Positions 7,560 through 16,751 of a DNA stretch of 58,396 nt are shown in pieces; the first letter of the stretch is position 1, and every line of letters begins with the position of its first letter. The notes beneath the pieces were generated by a model. It made no database searches. It worked only from the letters and a program-made list of their open reading frames with translations, and was not told where the DNA came from. The stretch lies in NCBI GenBank assembly GCA_036620675.1, contig JAZHEE010000027.1; one strand, 5' to 3'. A program made the position numbers and the translations under genes. The DNA is from Jejubacter sp036620675. Its GTDB lineage: Bacteria > Pseudomonadota > Gammaproteobacteria > Enterobacterales > Enterobacteriaceae.

Positions 7560-10500
7560 TTAGCCCAGCTGGCGACGGGCGTTACGGAACAGACGCATCC
7601 AGGGGCTATCCTCACCCCACTGTGCCGGATGCCAGGAGTTCGCGACGCTGCGGAACACCCGTTCGGGATGCGGCATCATAATAGTGACGCGCCCATCCTC
7701 GCTGGTCACCGCCGTAATACCGTTTGGCGAACCGTTCGGGTTAGCCGGATAGCGCTCGGTCACCTTGCCGAAGTTATCGACATAGCGCAGCGCTACCAGC
7801 CCCCGGCTTTCCAGTTCGCTCAGCGGCGCACCGACTCGCGGCTCTACCCGTCCTTCGCCGTGGGAAACGGCGATCGGCATACGGGAACCGGCCATGTCTT
7901 CCATCAGCAGCGAAGCGCTTTGCGTCACCTCCACCAGGCTGAAACGCGCTTCAAAGCGCTCGGACTGGTTACGCACAAAGCGCGGCCAGAGCTCGCTGCC
8001 CGGAATCAGCTCCCGCAGGTTAGAGAGCATCTGACAGCCATTGCAAACTCCCAGCGCCAGGGTATCCGGACGCAGGAAGAAACTGCGGAACGCTTCACGC
8101 ACCGGCTCGTTGAACAGAATCGATTTCGCCCAGCCTTCCCCGGCGCCCAGCACGTCGCCGTAAGAAAAGCCGCCGCAGGCGACCAGGGTATGGAAATCGT
8201 TCAGGTCACGGCGCCCGGCCATCAGATCGCTCATATGCACGTCCACGGCGTCAAAACCAGCGCGATGGAACGCCGCCGCCATCTCCACATGCGAGTTAAC
8301 CCCCTGTTCGCGCAGCACCGCGACTTTCGGACGCGCGCCGGTGGCGATAAAGGGCGCGGCAATGTCCTCGTTTATATCAAAGCTCAGCGCCACGTTCAGC
8401 CCCGGATCGCTGTTATCGCCCTTCGCCGCGTGCTCTTCGTCAGCACAGGCCGGGTTGTCGCGCAGGCGCTGCATCTGCCAGGTGGTTTCCGCCCACCACT
8501 GACGCAACTGGCTGCGGCTCTCGCGATACACAATGTCACCTCCGGCCCGAACGACAAAGTCATCCCCGACGCCAGCCTGACCCAGATAGTGGGTACATGC
8601 CGCCAGGCCGTGCGATGCCAGCAGCGCTTCCACGCTTGCGCGCTCATCGGCCGGCACCTGGATAACGGCGCCCAGCTCTTCGTTAAACAGGGCCGCCAGG
8701 CGATCGTCGCCCAGGGCGGCGATATCCACGTCCAGGCCACAATGACCGGCGAAGGCCATCTCCGCCAGCGTCACCAGCAGGCCGCCGTCGCCGCGGTCGT
8801 GGTAAGCCAGCAGCGAACCGCGGGCCAGCAGCGCCTGGATAGCGTCGAAGAAGCCTTTAAGCTGCCGCGCATCGCGCACATCCGCCGTTTTATCGCCCAA
8901 CTGACGATAAACCTGAGCCAGCGCGGTGGCGCCCAGGGCATTGTTGCCCTGGCCCAGATCGATAAGCAACAGGGCATTATCTGAGGTACTGAGCTGCGGC
9001 GTGGCGGTACGACGGGCATCCTCCACCCGGGCGAAGGCGCTAATCACCAGCGACAGCGGCGATGTCACCTCGCGCGATTCCCCGCCTTCCTGCCAGCGGG
9101 TCTTCATAGACATCGAATCCTTACCCACCGGAATGGTCAGCCCCAGCGCCGGACACAGCTCTTCGCCCACCGCTTTTACCGCCTGGTACAGACCGGCGTC
9201 CTCGCCGGGGTGCCCTGCGGCGGCCATCCAGTTAGCGGACAGTTTCACCCTTGTGAGTTCACCAATCTGGGCCGCAGCGATATTGGTCAGCGCCTCGCCC
9301 ACCGCCAGACGGGCAGAGGCGGCGAAGTCCAGCAGCGCCACCGGCGCGCGCTCGCCCATCGCCATGGCTTCGCCGTGATAGCTGTCCAGGCTGGCGGTGG
9401 TCACCGCGCAGTCGGCGACCGGTATCTGCCAGGGGCCAACCATCTGATCCCGGGCCACCATACCGGTAACGGTGCGGTCGCCAATGGTTATCAGGAAGGT
9501 TTTTTCGGCGACCGCAGGCAGATGCAGCACTCGTTTCACCGCCTCGCCAAGTTCGATACCGGTGCGATCCAGCGCCTGGCCCTGCGCCTTCCGGCTGGTC
9601 ACGTCGCGGGTCATTTTCGGGGTTTTACCGAGCAGAACATCCAGCGGCATATCGATAGGCTGGTTGCCGAAGTGGCTATCGTTCAGGGTCAGGTGCAGCT
9701 CCTCCGTCGCTTCGCCGATCGCAGCCCAGGGCGCGCGCTCGCGGCGGCACAGGGCGTCGAAATCCGCCAGCCGCTCCGGCGCAACCGCCAGCACATAGCG
9801 CTCCTGGGATTCGTTACACCAGACTTCCAGCGGGCTCATGCCCGGCTCATCGCTCAGGATATCCCGCAGTTCGAAACGTCCGCCGCGCCCGCCATCGCTC
9901 ACCAGCTCCGGCATCGCGTTGGAAAGGCCGCCCGCGCCCACGTCGTGGATAAACAGGATCGGGTTGTCTTCGCCCATCTGCCAGCAGCGGTCGATCACCT
10001 CCTGGCACCGGCGTTCCATTTCCGGGTTATCGCGCTGTACTGAAGCGAAATCGAGATCGGCGTCGGACTGTCCGGAATCCATTGACGAAGCGGCGCCGCC
10101 GCCCAGCCCGATATTCATCGCCGGGCCACCCAGTACAATCAGCTTCGCTCCCGGCGGAATCTCCCCTTTCTGAACGTGATCGGCGCGGATATTGCCGATA
10201 CCGCCAGCCAGCATGATGGGTTTGTGGTAACCGCGCACCTCGTCGCCGTTGTGGCTGTTCACCCGCTCCTCGTAGGTGCGGAAATAGCCGTTCAGGGCCG
10301 GGCGCCCAAATTCGTTGTTAAAAGCGGCGCCGCCCAGCGGGCCATCCAGCATGATATCCAGCGCCGAAACGATGCGTTGCGGCTTGCCGAAATCCTCTTC
10401 CCAGGGCTGCCCGAAACCGGGAATACGCAGGTTAGAGACCGAAAAACCCACCATTCCCGCTTTGGGTTTGGCGCCGCGTCCGGTAGCGCCTTCATCACGA

Positions 10501-11444
10501 ATTTCACCGCCTGATCCGGTGGCCGCGCCCGGCCAGGGCGAGATAGCGGTCGGATGGTTATGGGTTTCCACCTTCATCAGGATATGCGTCGGCTCCTGAT
10601 GATACTGATAATAACCATCGGCTGCCTGTGGATAGAAGCGTCCAACCTCGGAGCCTTCCATGACCGCCGCGTTATCTTTATAGGCGGACAGTACGTAGTC
10701 AGGCGTCTGCTCGAAGGTATTTTTGATCATCTTAAACAGCGACTTCGGTTGGGCTTCACCATCGATGACCCAGTCGGCGTTGAAGATTTTATGGCGGCAG
10801 TGTTCGGAGTTCGCCTGAGCGAACATATAGAGTTCGATATCGTTAGGGTTACGACCCAGCGCGGTGAACGCCTGCTGCAGATAGTCGATTTCGTCTTCCG
10901 CCAGCGCCAGTCCCAGGCGAACGTTGGCCTCAAGCAGCGCTTCACGGCCCCGTCCCAGCAGATCGACGCTCTGTACCGGACGCGGATCGTGGCAGGCGAA
11001 CAGAGATTCCGCCTGTTCGGGAGAGGTGAACACGCTTTCCATCATTCTGTCGTGAATCAGGGCCGCCGCCTCATCGCGCTGGGCAGGGCTCAGTTCCCCT
11101 TCCAGATACCAGGCTACGCCGCGCTCCAGGCGCTTCACCTGACTCAGACCGCAGTTACGGGCGATATCGGTCGCTTTGGAGGACCAGGGAGACAGCGTGC
11201 CGGGACGAGGCGTCACCAGCAGCAGCGTGCCGCCAGGCGTATGGCTGGCCAGAGTCGGGCCATACTCCAGCAAGCGTACAAGCCGCGCGCGCGCTTCATC
11301 GTCCAGGGGGGCTGCCAGGGAGGCAAAGTGCATATATTCGGCATATACGCCGGTCACCGGCAGCCGGGCCGCGTTAAAACGATCCAGCAATTTATTGATT
11401 CGGAAGGCTGACAGGGCGGGCGAACCACGCAGAATTTCCATCAT
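7560..11444 (-). CDS. purL: Phosphoribosylformylglycinamidine synthase PurL
   Basis: Fourth step of purine synthesis: FGAR plus glutamine and ATP gives FGAM. 1294 residues, one fewer than E. coli, the large single-chain form. The order is an N-terminal PurS-like domain, a linker, tandem ATP-binding FGAM synthase halves (MKVETHNHPTAISPWPG; AMNIGLGGGAASS), and a C-terminal class I glutaminase with nucleophile Cys in LGVCNGCQM and the His-Glu pair in MPHPERVFR. A PurR box lies about 90 bp upstream. Divergent from mltF. Confidence 0.98.
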   Translation of the reverse strand: MMEILRGSPALSAFRINKLLDRFNAARLPVTGVYAEYMHFASLAAPLDDEARARLVRLLEYGPTLASHTPGGTLLLVTPRPGTLSPWSSKATDIARNCGLSQVKRLERGVAWYLEGELSPAQRDEAAALIHDRMMESVFTSPEQAESLFACHDPRPVQSVDLLGRGREALLEANVRLGLALAEDEIDYLQQAFTALGRNPNDIELYMFAQANSEHCRHKIFNADWVIDGEAQPKSLFKMIKNTFEQTPDYVLSAYKDNAAVMEGSEVGRFYPQAADGYYQYHQEPTHILMKVETHNHPTAISPWPGAATGSGGEIRDEGATGRGAKPKAGMVGFSVSNLRIPGFGQPWEEDFGKPQRIVSALDIMLDGPLGGAAFNNEFGRPALNGYFRTYEERVNSHNGDEVRGYHKPIMLAGGIGNIRADHVQKGEIPPGAKLIVLGGPAMNIGLGGGAASSMDSGQSDADLDFASVQRDNPEMERRCQEVIDRCWQMGEDNPILFIHDVGAGGLSNAMPELVSDGGRGGRFELRDILSDEPGMSPLEVWCNESQERYVLAVAPERLADFDALCRRERAPWAAIGEATEELHLTLNDSHFGNQPIDMPLDVLLGKTPKMTRDVTSRKAQGQALDRTGIELGEAVKRVLHLPAVAEKTFLITIGDRTVTGMVARDQMVGPWQIPVADCAVTTASLDSYHGEAMAMGERAPVALLDFAASARLAVGEALTNIAAAQIGELTRVKLSANWMAAAGHPGEDAGLYQAVKAVGEELCPALGLTIPVGKDSMSMKTRWQEGGESREVTSPLSLVISAFARVEDARRTATPQLSTSDNALLLIDLGQGNNALGATALAQVYRQLGDKTADVRDARQLKGFFDAIQALLARGSLLAYHDRGDGGLLVTLAEMAFAGHCGLDVDIAALGDDRLAALFNEELGAVIQVPADERASVEALLASHGLAACTHYLGQAGVGDDFVVRAGGDIVYRESRSQLRQWWAETTWQMQRLRDNPACADEEHAAKGDNSDPGLNVALSFDINEDIAAPFIATGARPKVAVLREQGVNSHVEMAAAFHRAGFDAVDVHMSDLMAGRRDLNDFHTLVACGGFSYGDVLGAGEGWAKSILFNEPVREAFRSFFLRPDTLALGVCNGCQMLSNLRELIPGSELWPRFVRNQSERFEARFSLVEVTQSASLLMEDMAGSRMPIAVSHGEGRVEPRVGAPLSELESRGLVALRYVDNFGKVTERYPANPNGSPNGITAVTSEDGRVTIMMPHPERVFRSVANSWHPAQWGEDSPWMRLFRNARRQLG

Positions 11445-11531
11445 AAGATCTCTCGTCTTCGAAGCGGCTGTATGGCGCCATTGGTGGCGTCAGGGGAAAA
11501 CGGGCGTCATTATAGAGAATCCACAGCGACG

Positions 11532-11547
11532 ACGAAACCGTTTGCGC
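11532..11547. promoter_or_regulatory. PurR operator for purL
   Basis: On the minus strand GCGCAAACGGTTTCGT matches the PurR consensus at nearly every position and resembles the E. coli purL operator. It lies 88-103 bp before the purL ATG. Confidence 0.85.
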
Positions 11548-11711
11548 ACAAATAAAATCCCTGCGACGCTGTATGTAAAACGGTCAAAAAACGCACTAAC
11601 TGGTTGCCAGCACAGGCATTGTTGAGCAAAATGCAGCTCCGACAGCCCGTATAATAATGAAATTTTCCGATTTCCCGGCCGAGACTTCAGACAGCGCAGA
11701 GACTTAACTTA

Positions 11712-13262
11712 TTGAAGAAACTAAAGATTAACTATCTGCTTGTTGGCGTGGTCGCCCTGTTGTTAGCCATTGCGCTATGGCCCTCCATTCCCTGGTTTGG
11801 CAAAGCTGAAAACCGCCTCGCGGCGATTCAGGGCCGGGGAGTGCTGCGCGTTAGCACCATCGCCACACCGCTAACCTGGTATCGCGAGAAAAATAAAATC
11901 ACCGGACTGGACTATGAGCTGGCGCAGCAGTTCGCCCGCTATCTGGGCGTTAAGCTGGAAATCAACGTTCGAGCCACCATCGATCAGCTATTCGACGATC
12001 TGGACAACGGTAAGGCGGACATTCTGGCGGCCGGACTGGTGTATAACAACGACCGCAGCCGGGCTTACCAGGCGGGGCCAGCCTATTACGCGGTATCTCA
12101 GCAGTTGGTTTATCGTAAAGGCAGCCCCAGGCCAAAGAGCCTTAAGGGGGTAACCGCGCAGCAACTGACCATCACTCCCGGGCTGGCGGCGTTGAGCGAA
12201 CTGCGTAAGCTGCGCGAGGAGCAGTATCCCGGGCTGAGCTGGAGCATTGATGAACGCCGTGGCAGCAATGCGCTGCTGCGCCAGGTGCTGAACGGCGAAA
12301 TTACCTATACCATCGCCGATTCCATCGCTATCAGCATATTCCAGCGTATTCATCCCCAACTGGCGGTAGCGCTGGACGTGACCGAAGAGCAGCCTGTGAC
12401 CTGGTTTTCGTCCCGGGACGATGACGACAGCCTCTGCGCCGCCCTGCTCGACTTTTTTAGCGGCATCAGCGGCGACGGCACCCTGGCGCGGCTGGAAGAG
12501 AAATATCTGGGCCACGTCGGCGCCTTCGACTACGTGGATACCCGCAGTTTCCTGCGCGCCATCGATAACGTATTGCCAGAGATTCAGCCACTATTCGAAA
12601 AGTATGCGCACAACATCGACTGGCGCCTGCTGGCGGCGATTTCGTATCAGGAATCGCACTGGAATACGCAGGCCACCTCCCCCACCGGCGTGCGCGGCCT
12701 GATGATGCTGACCCGTAATACGGCGCAAAGTCTGGGGATTGAAGATCGACTGGATGCCGAACAGAGCATTCGCGGCGGCGCCAGTTATCTGCAAAAAATG
12801 ATGAACAAGGTACCGGAATCAGTACCGGAAGAGGAGCGCATCTGGTACGCACTGGCGGCCTATAACATGGGTTATGCCCATATGCTGGACGCCCGGGCGC
12901 TGACCGCGAAACTGAAAAAGAATCCCGACAGCTGGGCGGATGTCAAGCAGACGCTGCCGCTACTGAGTCAGAAGCGCTATTACACCCTAACCACATACGG
13001 CTACGCCCGGGGCCACGAGGCTCACGCTTACGTAGAGAATATCCGCCGCTATCAGCAAAGTCTGGTGGGTTATCTGCGAGAAAAAGAGAGGCAAAAAGCG
13101 AAGAGCACCCGGCTCGCCCAGGGATACCCGGTGGTTACCCCCGATGAGGCGGCGCTTCCCGATTACGATCCATTTCCTTTTGCGCCTTTTTTTGCGCTCG
13201 CCGTTGGCGAAAAAATTCACTCAGAAGCGCCGAGCACGCTGGCGCAAGAATCCCGCCAGTAA
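11712..13262 (+). CDS. mltF: Membrane-bound lytic transglycosylase F (MltF)
   Basis: Cleaves murein between MurNAc and GlcNAc to give 1,6-anhydroMurNAc ends; attached to the outer membrane in E. coli. 516 residues. An N-terminal hydrophobic signal segment is at 8-28. A solute-binding-protein-like regulatory domain spans about 43-265. The SLT domain carries the catalytic Glu in YQESHWNTQATSP and the motif YNMGYAHMLDA. Translation begins at TTG (11712), which gives the conserved MKKLKINYLL start. The last 128 bp overlap tadA on the other strand. Confidence 0.95.
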   Translation: MKKLKINYLLVGVVALLLAIALWPSIPWFGKAENRLAAIQGRGVLRVSTIATPLTWYREKNKITGLDYELAQQFARYLGVKLEINVRATIDQLFDDLDNGKADILAAGLVYNNDRSRAYQAGPAYYAVSQQLVYRKGSPRPKSLKGVTAQQLTITPGLAALSELRKLREEQYPGLSWSIDERRGSNALLRQVLNGEITYTIADSIAISIFQRIHPQLAVALDVTEEQPVTWFSSRDDDDSLCAALLDFFSGISGDGTLARLEEKYLGHVGAFDYVDTRSFLRAIDNVLPEIQPLFEKYAHNIDWRLLAAISYQESHWNTQATSPTGVRGLMMLTRNTAQSLGIEDRLDAEQSIRGGASYLQKMMNKVPESVPEEERIWYALAAYNMGYAHMLDARALTAKLKKNPDSWADVKQTLPLLSQKRYYTLTTYGYARGHEAHAYVENIRRYQQSLVGYLREKERQKAKSTRLAQGYPVVTPDEAALPDYDPFPFAPFFALAVGEKIHSEAPSTLAQESRQ

Positions 13263-13656
13263 CCTGCACCCGGTGATTCATTCCCGGGTGGCCCAGCACA
13301 TCCATCAGCGAACCGGCAGCGCCGGTTTTAGCGTCGCTGGCACCGTAAACCAGATGGCCGACCCGGCCGTGCACCATGGCCCCGGCGCACATCACGCAGG
13401 GCTCCAGGGTCACGTACAGCGTGGTATCCAGCAGACGATAATTTTCCAGCACCATTCCCCCCTGGCGCAGCGCCATAATTTCGGCATGAGCGGTGGGATC
13501 GTGGCGGCCAATGGGACGGTTCCAGCCTTCGCCGATAACCCGGTTTTGCCAGACCAGCACCGCGCCGACGGGCACTTCGCCCTCTTCCCTGGCGCGTTGA
13601 GCCAGGGTGAGCGCATGGCGCATCCAGTATTCATGACTGACAGGCTGTTCGGGCAC
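13135..13656 (-). CDS. tadA: tRNA(adenine34) deaminase TadA
   Basis: Converts A34 to inosine in tRNA-Arg(ACG). The zinc and catalytic residues are in HAEIMALR (His and the proton-shuttling Glu) and PCVMCAGAM (two Cys). I place the start at GTG 13656 (GGAGG five bases before it), giving 173 residues; an in-frame ATG at 13692 would give 185. E. coli TadA begins close to the SHEYWMRHALTL block, which favours a short N-terminus. The 3' end overlaps mltF by 128 bp in convergent orientation, more than usual. Confidence 0.93.
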   Translation of the reverse strand: MPEQPVSHEYWMRHALTLAQRAREEGEVPVGAVLVWQNRVIGEGWNRPIGRHDPTAHAEIMALRQGGMVLENYRLLDTTLYVTLEPCVMCAGAMVHGRVGHLVYGASDAKTGAAGSLMDVLGHPGMNHRVQVTGGILAPACSALLSEFFRQRRAQKKAQKEMDRNREAPPHRG

Positions 13657-13704
13657 GGCGACCTCCGGATGAATGGGGCGCGCATTATACATGGAGCCCG
13701 GGCC

Positions 13705-14340
13705 TTACTCCAGCTGCTGCAACCGCCCCTGAGGCGTGACCCGCCAGCGGTGTTGGCAAAAGCTCAGCAGCGGATTATCCTGGCTGCTGTCGCTGTAGCC
13801 GCTATAGAGCCGGAGCGGCGCACCGATCCGCTGTTCCAGCTGCGCCACTTTTTCATGGCCCAGACAGCGCAGGGTCAGCACCTGACCGCCGTAGCGTCGG
13901 GTCATACGGCTGGCGATAAGCTTCACCCGGGGCAGCCAGGGCGTGTCGCTGTAGACCTGCTCCACCAGCGGCTGGGGCGAGCCAGTTATCAGCCAGACAT
14001 CGGCATCACGGCTATTAAGGTAGTCGTTCAACCGCTGCTGAACCACCGGAAAGGCGGTGACCCTGGCCCGAAACGCCGCGACAAAGTCCTCTTCTAACCG
14101 GCGAAGTCGACGTTCGCTGTGGCCAAAGCTGCAGGCCCACAGCAGCAGGCTCATTGGCCAGCGGGTGGCGCGCCCCTGAATCAGAAGCCCCAGAATTACG
14201 ACGGGCAGCAACGGCGCCACCAGTAACAAATTCAGGGGCTGACGGCGCAGCAGCCAGCGCAGATAGCAGCCAAACATATCCTGTTGGTGCAAGGTGCCAT
14301 CCAGGTCGAAAAATACCACCCGACGCCCGTTATCGCTCAA
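13705..14340 (-). CDS. pgpC: Phosphatidylglycerophosphatase C (PgpC, YfhB)
   Basis: HAD-superfamily membrane phosphatase that removes phosphate from PGP to form phosphatidylglycerol. 211 residues, the E. coli length. Motif I FFDLDGTLHQQD, motif II Thr/Ser in WLITGSPQ and the C-terminal acidic motif GYSDSSQDNPLL are present. A hydrophobic segment at about 35-55 anchors it. Its ATG is 3 bp after the murP stop, so it is probably co-transcribed with murQP. Confidence 0.93.
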   Translation of the reverse strand: MSDNGRRVVFFDLDGTLHQQDMFGCYLRWLLRRQPLNLLLVAPLLPVVILGLLIQGRATRWPMSLLLWACSFGHSERRLRRLEEDFVAAFRARVTAFPVVQQRLNDYLNSRDADVWLITGSPQPLVEQVYSDTPWLPRVKLIASRMTRRYGGQVLTLRCLGHEKVAQLEQRIGAPLRLYSGYSDSSQDNPLLSFCQHRWRVTPQGRLQQLE

Positions 14341-14343
14341 TCG

Positions 14344-15708
14344 TTACTCCTCCGGATCGTTAAAGCCAATCAGCCAGGTAAACAGAAAACCGGCAATCAC
14401 GGTAATCAGATACCCTGCCAGATACAACATCACTTTACCGGAAACCATAGTGAACGCCAGCGGCAGCCCGGAAAGCCCAAAGGTAATGACGGTAGAGACC
14501 TTCCAGTAACTGATCAGCGCCCCACCGACCGCCCCCCCCAGACAGGCAGCCAGGAACGGGCGCCCCAGCGGCAGGGTGACGCCGAAAATCAGCGGTTCGC
14601 CAATGCCCAACAGCCCCACCGGCAGCGCCCCTTTAATCATCTGCTTCAGGCGCGCATTGCGGGTTTTCATCAGAACGGCGATGGCCGCCCCCACCTGACC
14701 AACCCCGGCCATGGAGAGGATCGGCAGCAGCGCGTTGTAGCCATGCGCCTGCACCAGTTCGACGTGAATCGGTACCAGCCCCTGATGCAGCCCCGTCAGC
14801 ACCAGCGGCAGGAAGGCGCCGGAAAGAATAGCGCCGACCAGCAACCCGCCTTTATCAATCGCCAGGGTCGCGCCGTGGGCGATAGCATCGGAGATCCAGC
14901 CTCCCAGCGGCTGCAGCGCCACAATCGCCACCGTACCGGCGATAAGCGTGGTCAGCAGCGGGTTGAGAATCAGCTCCAGCGAGCCGGGCAGCCAGTTGCG
15001 CAGCCGTTTTTCGATCCAGCACATCAGCGCGACCACCAGTAGCACGGCAATCACCCCGCCGCGCCCGGGTTGCAGATGTTCGCCAAACAGCTCGATCTGC
15101 GCCAGCTGCGGGCTGGAGAGGATCCCGGCCATAACGCCGCCCATCGCCATCGATCCGCCGTAGACCTTCGCGGCATTAACCCCCACCAGAATATTCATGA
15201 TGGCGAAGACCGCGCTGCCGAAAATGCCCATCAGCCCCAGCAGATTCGGGTTTTGCACCGCAAAATCGCCGACGATATCCGGCCGCTTCAGGATATTAAC
15301 GATACCGGTAATCAGGCCCGAGGCGATAAACGCCGGAATCAGCGGAATGAAAACGTTGGCTAACTGACGCAGCGCATCGCTCATCGGCGCCTTGTAGCGC
15401 GCCTTCGCTTCGGCTTTGGTGCGGGTGGCTACATCCACCGGCTCCGCCCGAGACGGTGCGCCGCTCATCAGCGCCTGCATCGCTTCTACCACCTGCGCCG
15501 CCCGGCCAGGGCCCACTATCAACTGGTGTTGTTCCCCCTGCTTCACATAGCCACTGACGCCAGGCAAACCTTTTAGCTTATCCAGCGCCAGCAGCGCCTC
15601 GTCACGTATTGTGAGCCGTACTCGCGTCATACAGTTTTCCAGGCGCAGGATATTGCCCTGCCCACCCACGCCCTGCAGAATGGCCTGGGCCAGTTGCTGT
15701 CTGTCCAT
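14344..15708 (-). CDS. murP: PTS N-acetylmuramic acid EIIBC component MurP
   Basis: Imports MurNAc and phosphorylates it to MurNAc-6-phosphate, using an external EIIA (Crr in E. coli). The EIIB domain (1-80) carries the phospho-Cys in ENCMTRVRL. The EIIC domain from about 105 has multiple membrane segments and the sugar-site motif GIGEPLIFGVTLPL. 454 residues, slightly shorter than the E. coli protein (about 474). It follows murQ by 16 bp, so the operon murQ-murP-pgpC supplies uptake followed by etherase cleavage. In E. coli K-12 murQP lies elsewhere. Confidence 0.94.
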   Translation of the reverse strand: MDRQQLAQAILQGVGGQGNILRLENCMTRVRLTIRDEALLALDKLKGLPGVSGYVKQGEQHQLIVGPGRAAQVVEAMQALMSGAPSRAEPVDVATRTKAEAKARYKAPMSDALRQLANVFIPLIPAFIASGLITGIVNILKRPDIVGDFAVQNPNLLGLMGIFGSAVFAIMNILVGVNAAKVYGGSMAMGGVMAGILSSPQLAQIELFGEHLQPGRGGVIAVLLVVALMCWIEKRLRNWLPGSLELILNPLLTTLIAGTVAIVALQPLGGWISDAIAHGATLAIDKGGLLVGAILSGAFLPLVLTGLHQGLVPIHVELVQAHGYNALLPILSMAGVGQVGAAIAVLMKTRNARLKQMIKGALPVGLLGIGEPLIFGVTLPLGRPFLAACLGGAVGGALISYWKVSTVITFGLSGLPLAFTMVSGKVMLYLAGYLITVIAGFLFTWLIGFNDPEE

Positions 15709-15724
15709 CCCTGTTTTCTCCTTA

Positions 15725-16618
15725 TTATTGATCTAACGCGGCGCGCAGATAGCCGCGGTGCGCGGCAAGACGCGCCCTGGCGGTCGGCGCATCCACGCCG
15801 CTCAGTTCCATCAGAATAGCGGGCTTCACCTCGTAGTCGGTCTGTGCCAGCAGCGCCTCGGCCCGCTCGCGTGACGCGCCGGTGGCCTCCATCAGCATTC
15901 GACAGGCGCGATCCACCAGTTTCGCGTTGGTCGCTTTCATATCCACCATCAGGTTCTGATACACCTTGCCATACTTCACCATCGCGCCGGTGGAGATCAT
16001 ATTCAGCACCAGCTTCTGGGCAGTGCCCGACTTAAGGCGGGTGGAGCCGGTCAGCGCCTCTGGCCCCACAACGGGCGAAATAGCGATATCCGCCGCCCGG
16101 GCGATAGCCGAATCCGGATTGCAGGAGACCGCCACCGTGGTACAGCCGCAGCGACGGGCATAGGCCAGCCCCCCCAGGACATAAGGCGTACGCCCGGAAG
16201 CGGCCAGCCCGACCACCAGATCCCGCGCCTCCAGGTTGATTCCGCACAGATCCTGTTCGCCAAACTGCGGATTATCTTCCGCCCCTTCCACCGCCCTGAG
16301 CAGCGCCCCCGGCCCACCGGCGATCAGGCCCACCACCAGATCGTGCGGCACTCCAAAGGTAGGCGGACATTCGGCAGCATCCAGTATCCCCAGACGACCG
16401 CTGGTACCGGCCCCCATATAGATAATTCGCCCGCCCGCCAGCAGCGCTTCGGCTGCGGCATCCACCGCCTGCGCCACCTGCGGCAGCGTGGCTTTTACCG
16501 CTTCCGCCACCGTGGCGTCCTGTTGATTAAACCGGGTGACCATCTCAAGCGTAGAGAGTGCGTCCAGATCCATTGTTTCGGGATTACGAGATTCAGAAAC
16601 CAGTGCGCCAAGATTCAT
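15725..16618 (-). CDS. murQ: N-acetylmuramic acid 6-phosphate etherase MurQ
   Basis: Cleaves the lactyl ether of MurNAc-6-P to GlcNAc-6-P and D-lactate in MurNAc catabolism and murein recycling. 297 residues. The SIS fold shows the phosphosugar motif MGAGTSGRLG. Catalytic Glu83 lies in DAAECPPTFG and the second Glu114 in EGAEDNPQFG. First gene of the murQ-murP-pgpC run and divergent from the regulator yfhH. Confidence 0.96.
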   Translation of the reverse strand: MNLGALVSESRNPETMDLDALSTLEMVTRFNQQDATVAEAVKATLPQVAQAVDAAAEALLAGGRIIYMGAGTSGRLGILDAAECPPTFGVPHDLVVGLIAGGPGALLRAVEGAEDNPQFGEQDLCGINLEARDLVVGLAASGRTPYVLGGLAYARRCGCTTVAVSCNPDSAIARAADIAISPVVGPEALTGSTRLKSGTAQKLVLNMISTGAMVKYGKVYQNLMVDMKATNAKLVDRACRMLMEATGASRERAEALLAQTDYEVKPAILMELSGVDAPTARARLAAHRGYLRAALDQ

Positions 16619-16630
16619 TATTGCCCTCTT

Positions 16631-16676
16631 GAATATTTAATTCACAAAACAGAGGCTATAATGGAATATAAAATTC
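16631..16676. promoter_or_regulatory. Twin palindromes in the murQ-yfhH promoter region
   Basis: GAATATTTAATTC (16631-16643) and GAATATAAAATTC (16664-16676) are near-identical palindromes 33 bp apart, about three helical turns. A TATAAT (16657-16662) sits between them. Candidate operators for the divergently encoded RpiR regulator; this is inference. Confidence 0.5.
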
Positions 16677-16751
16677 ATAATCGCGAGCAGTAATTGTGAT
16701 AATTTCCGGTAACGATCACAGAGTGACGACTACCGACGTTGAGGAAGAGAT

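Noticed and set aside
10554..11411. Long plus-strand open frame opposite purL
   Set aside because: Antisense shadow of a conserved gene with no supporting signals; the same holds for other plus-strand frames across 7629-11411.
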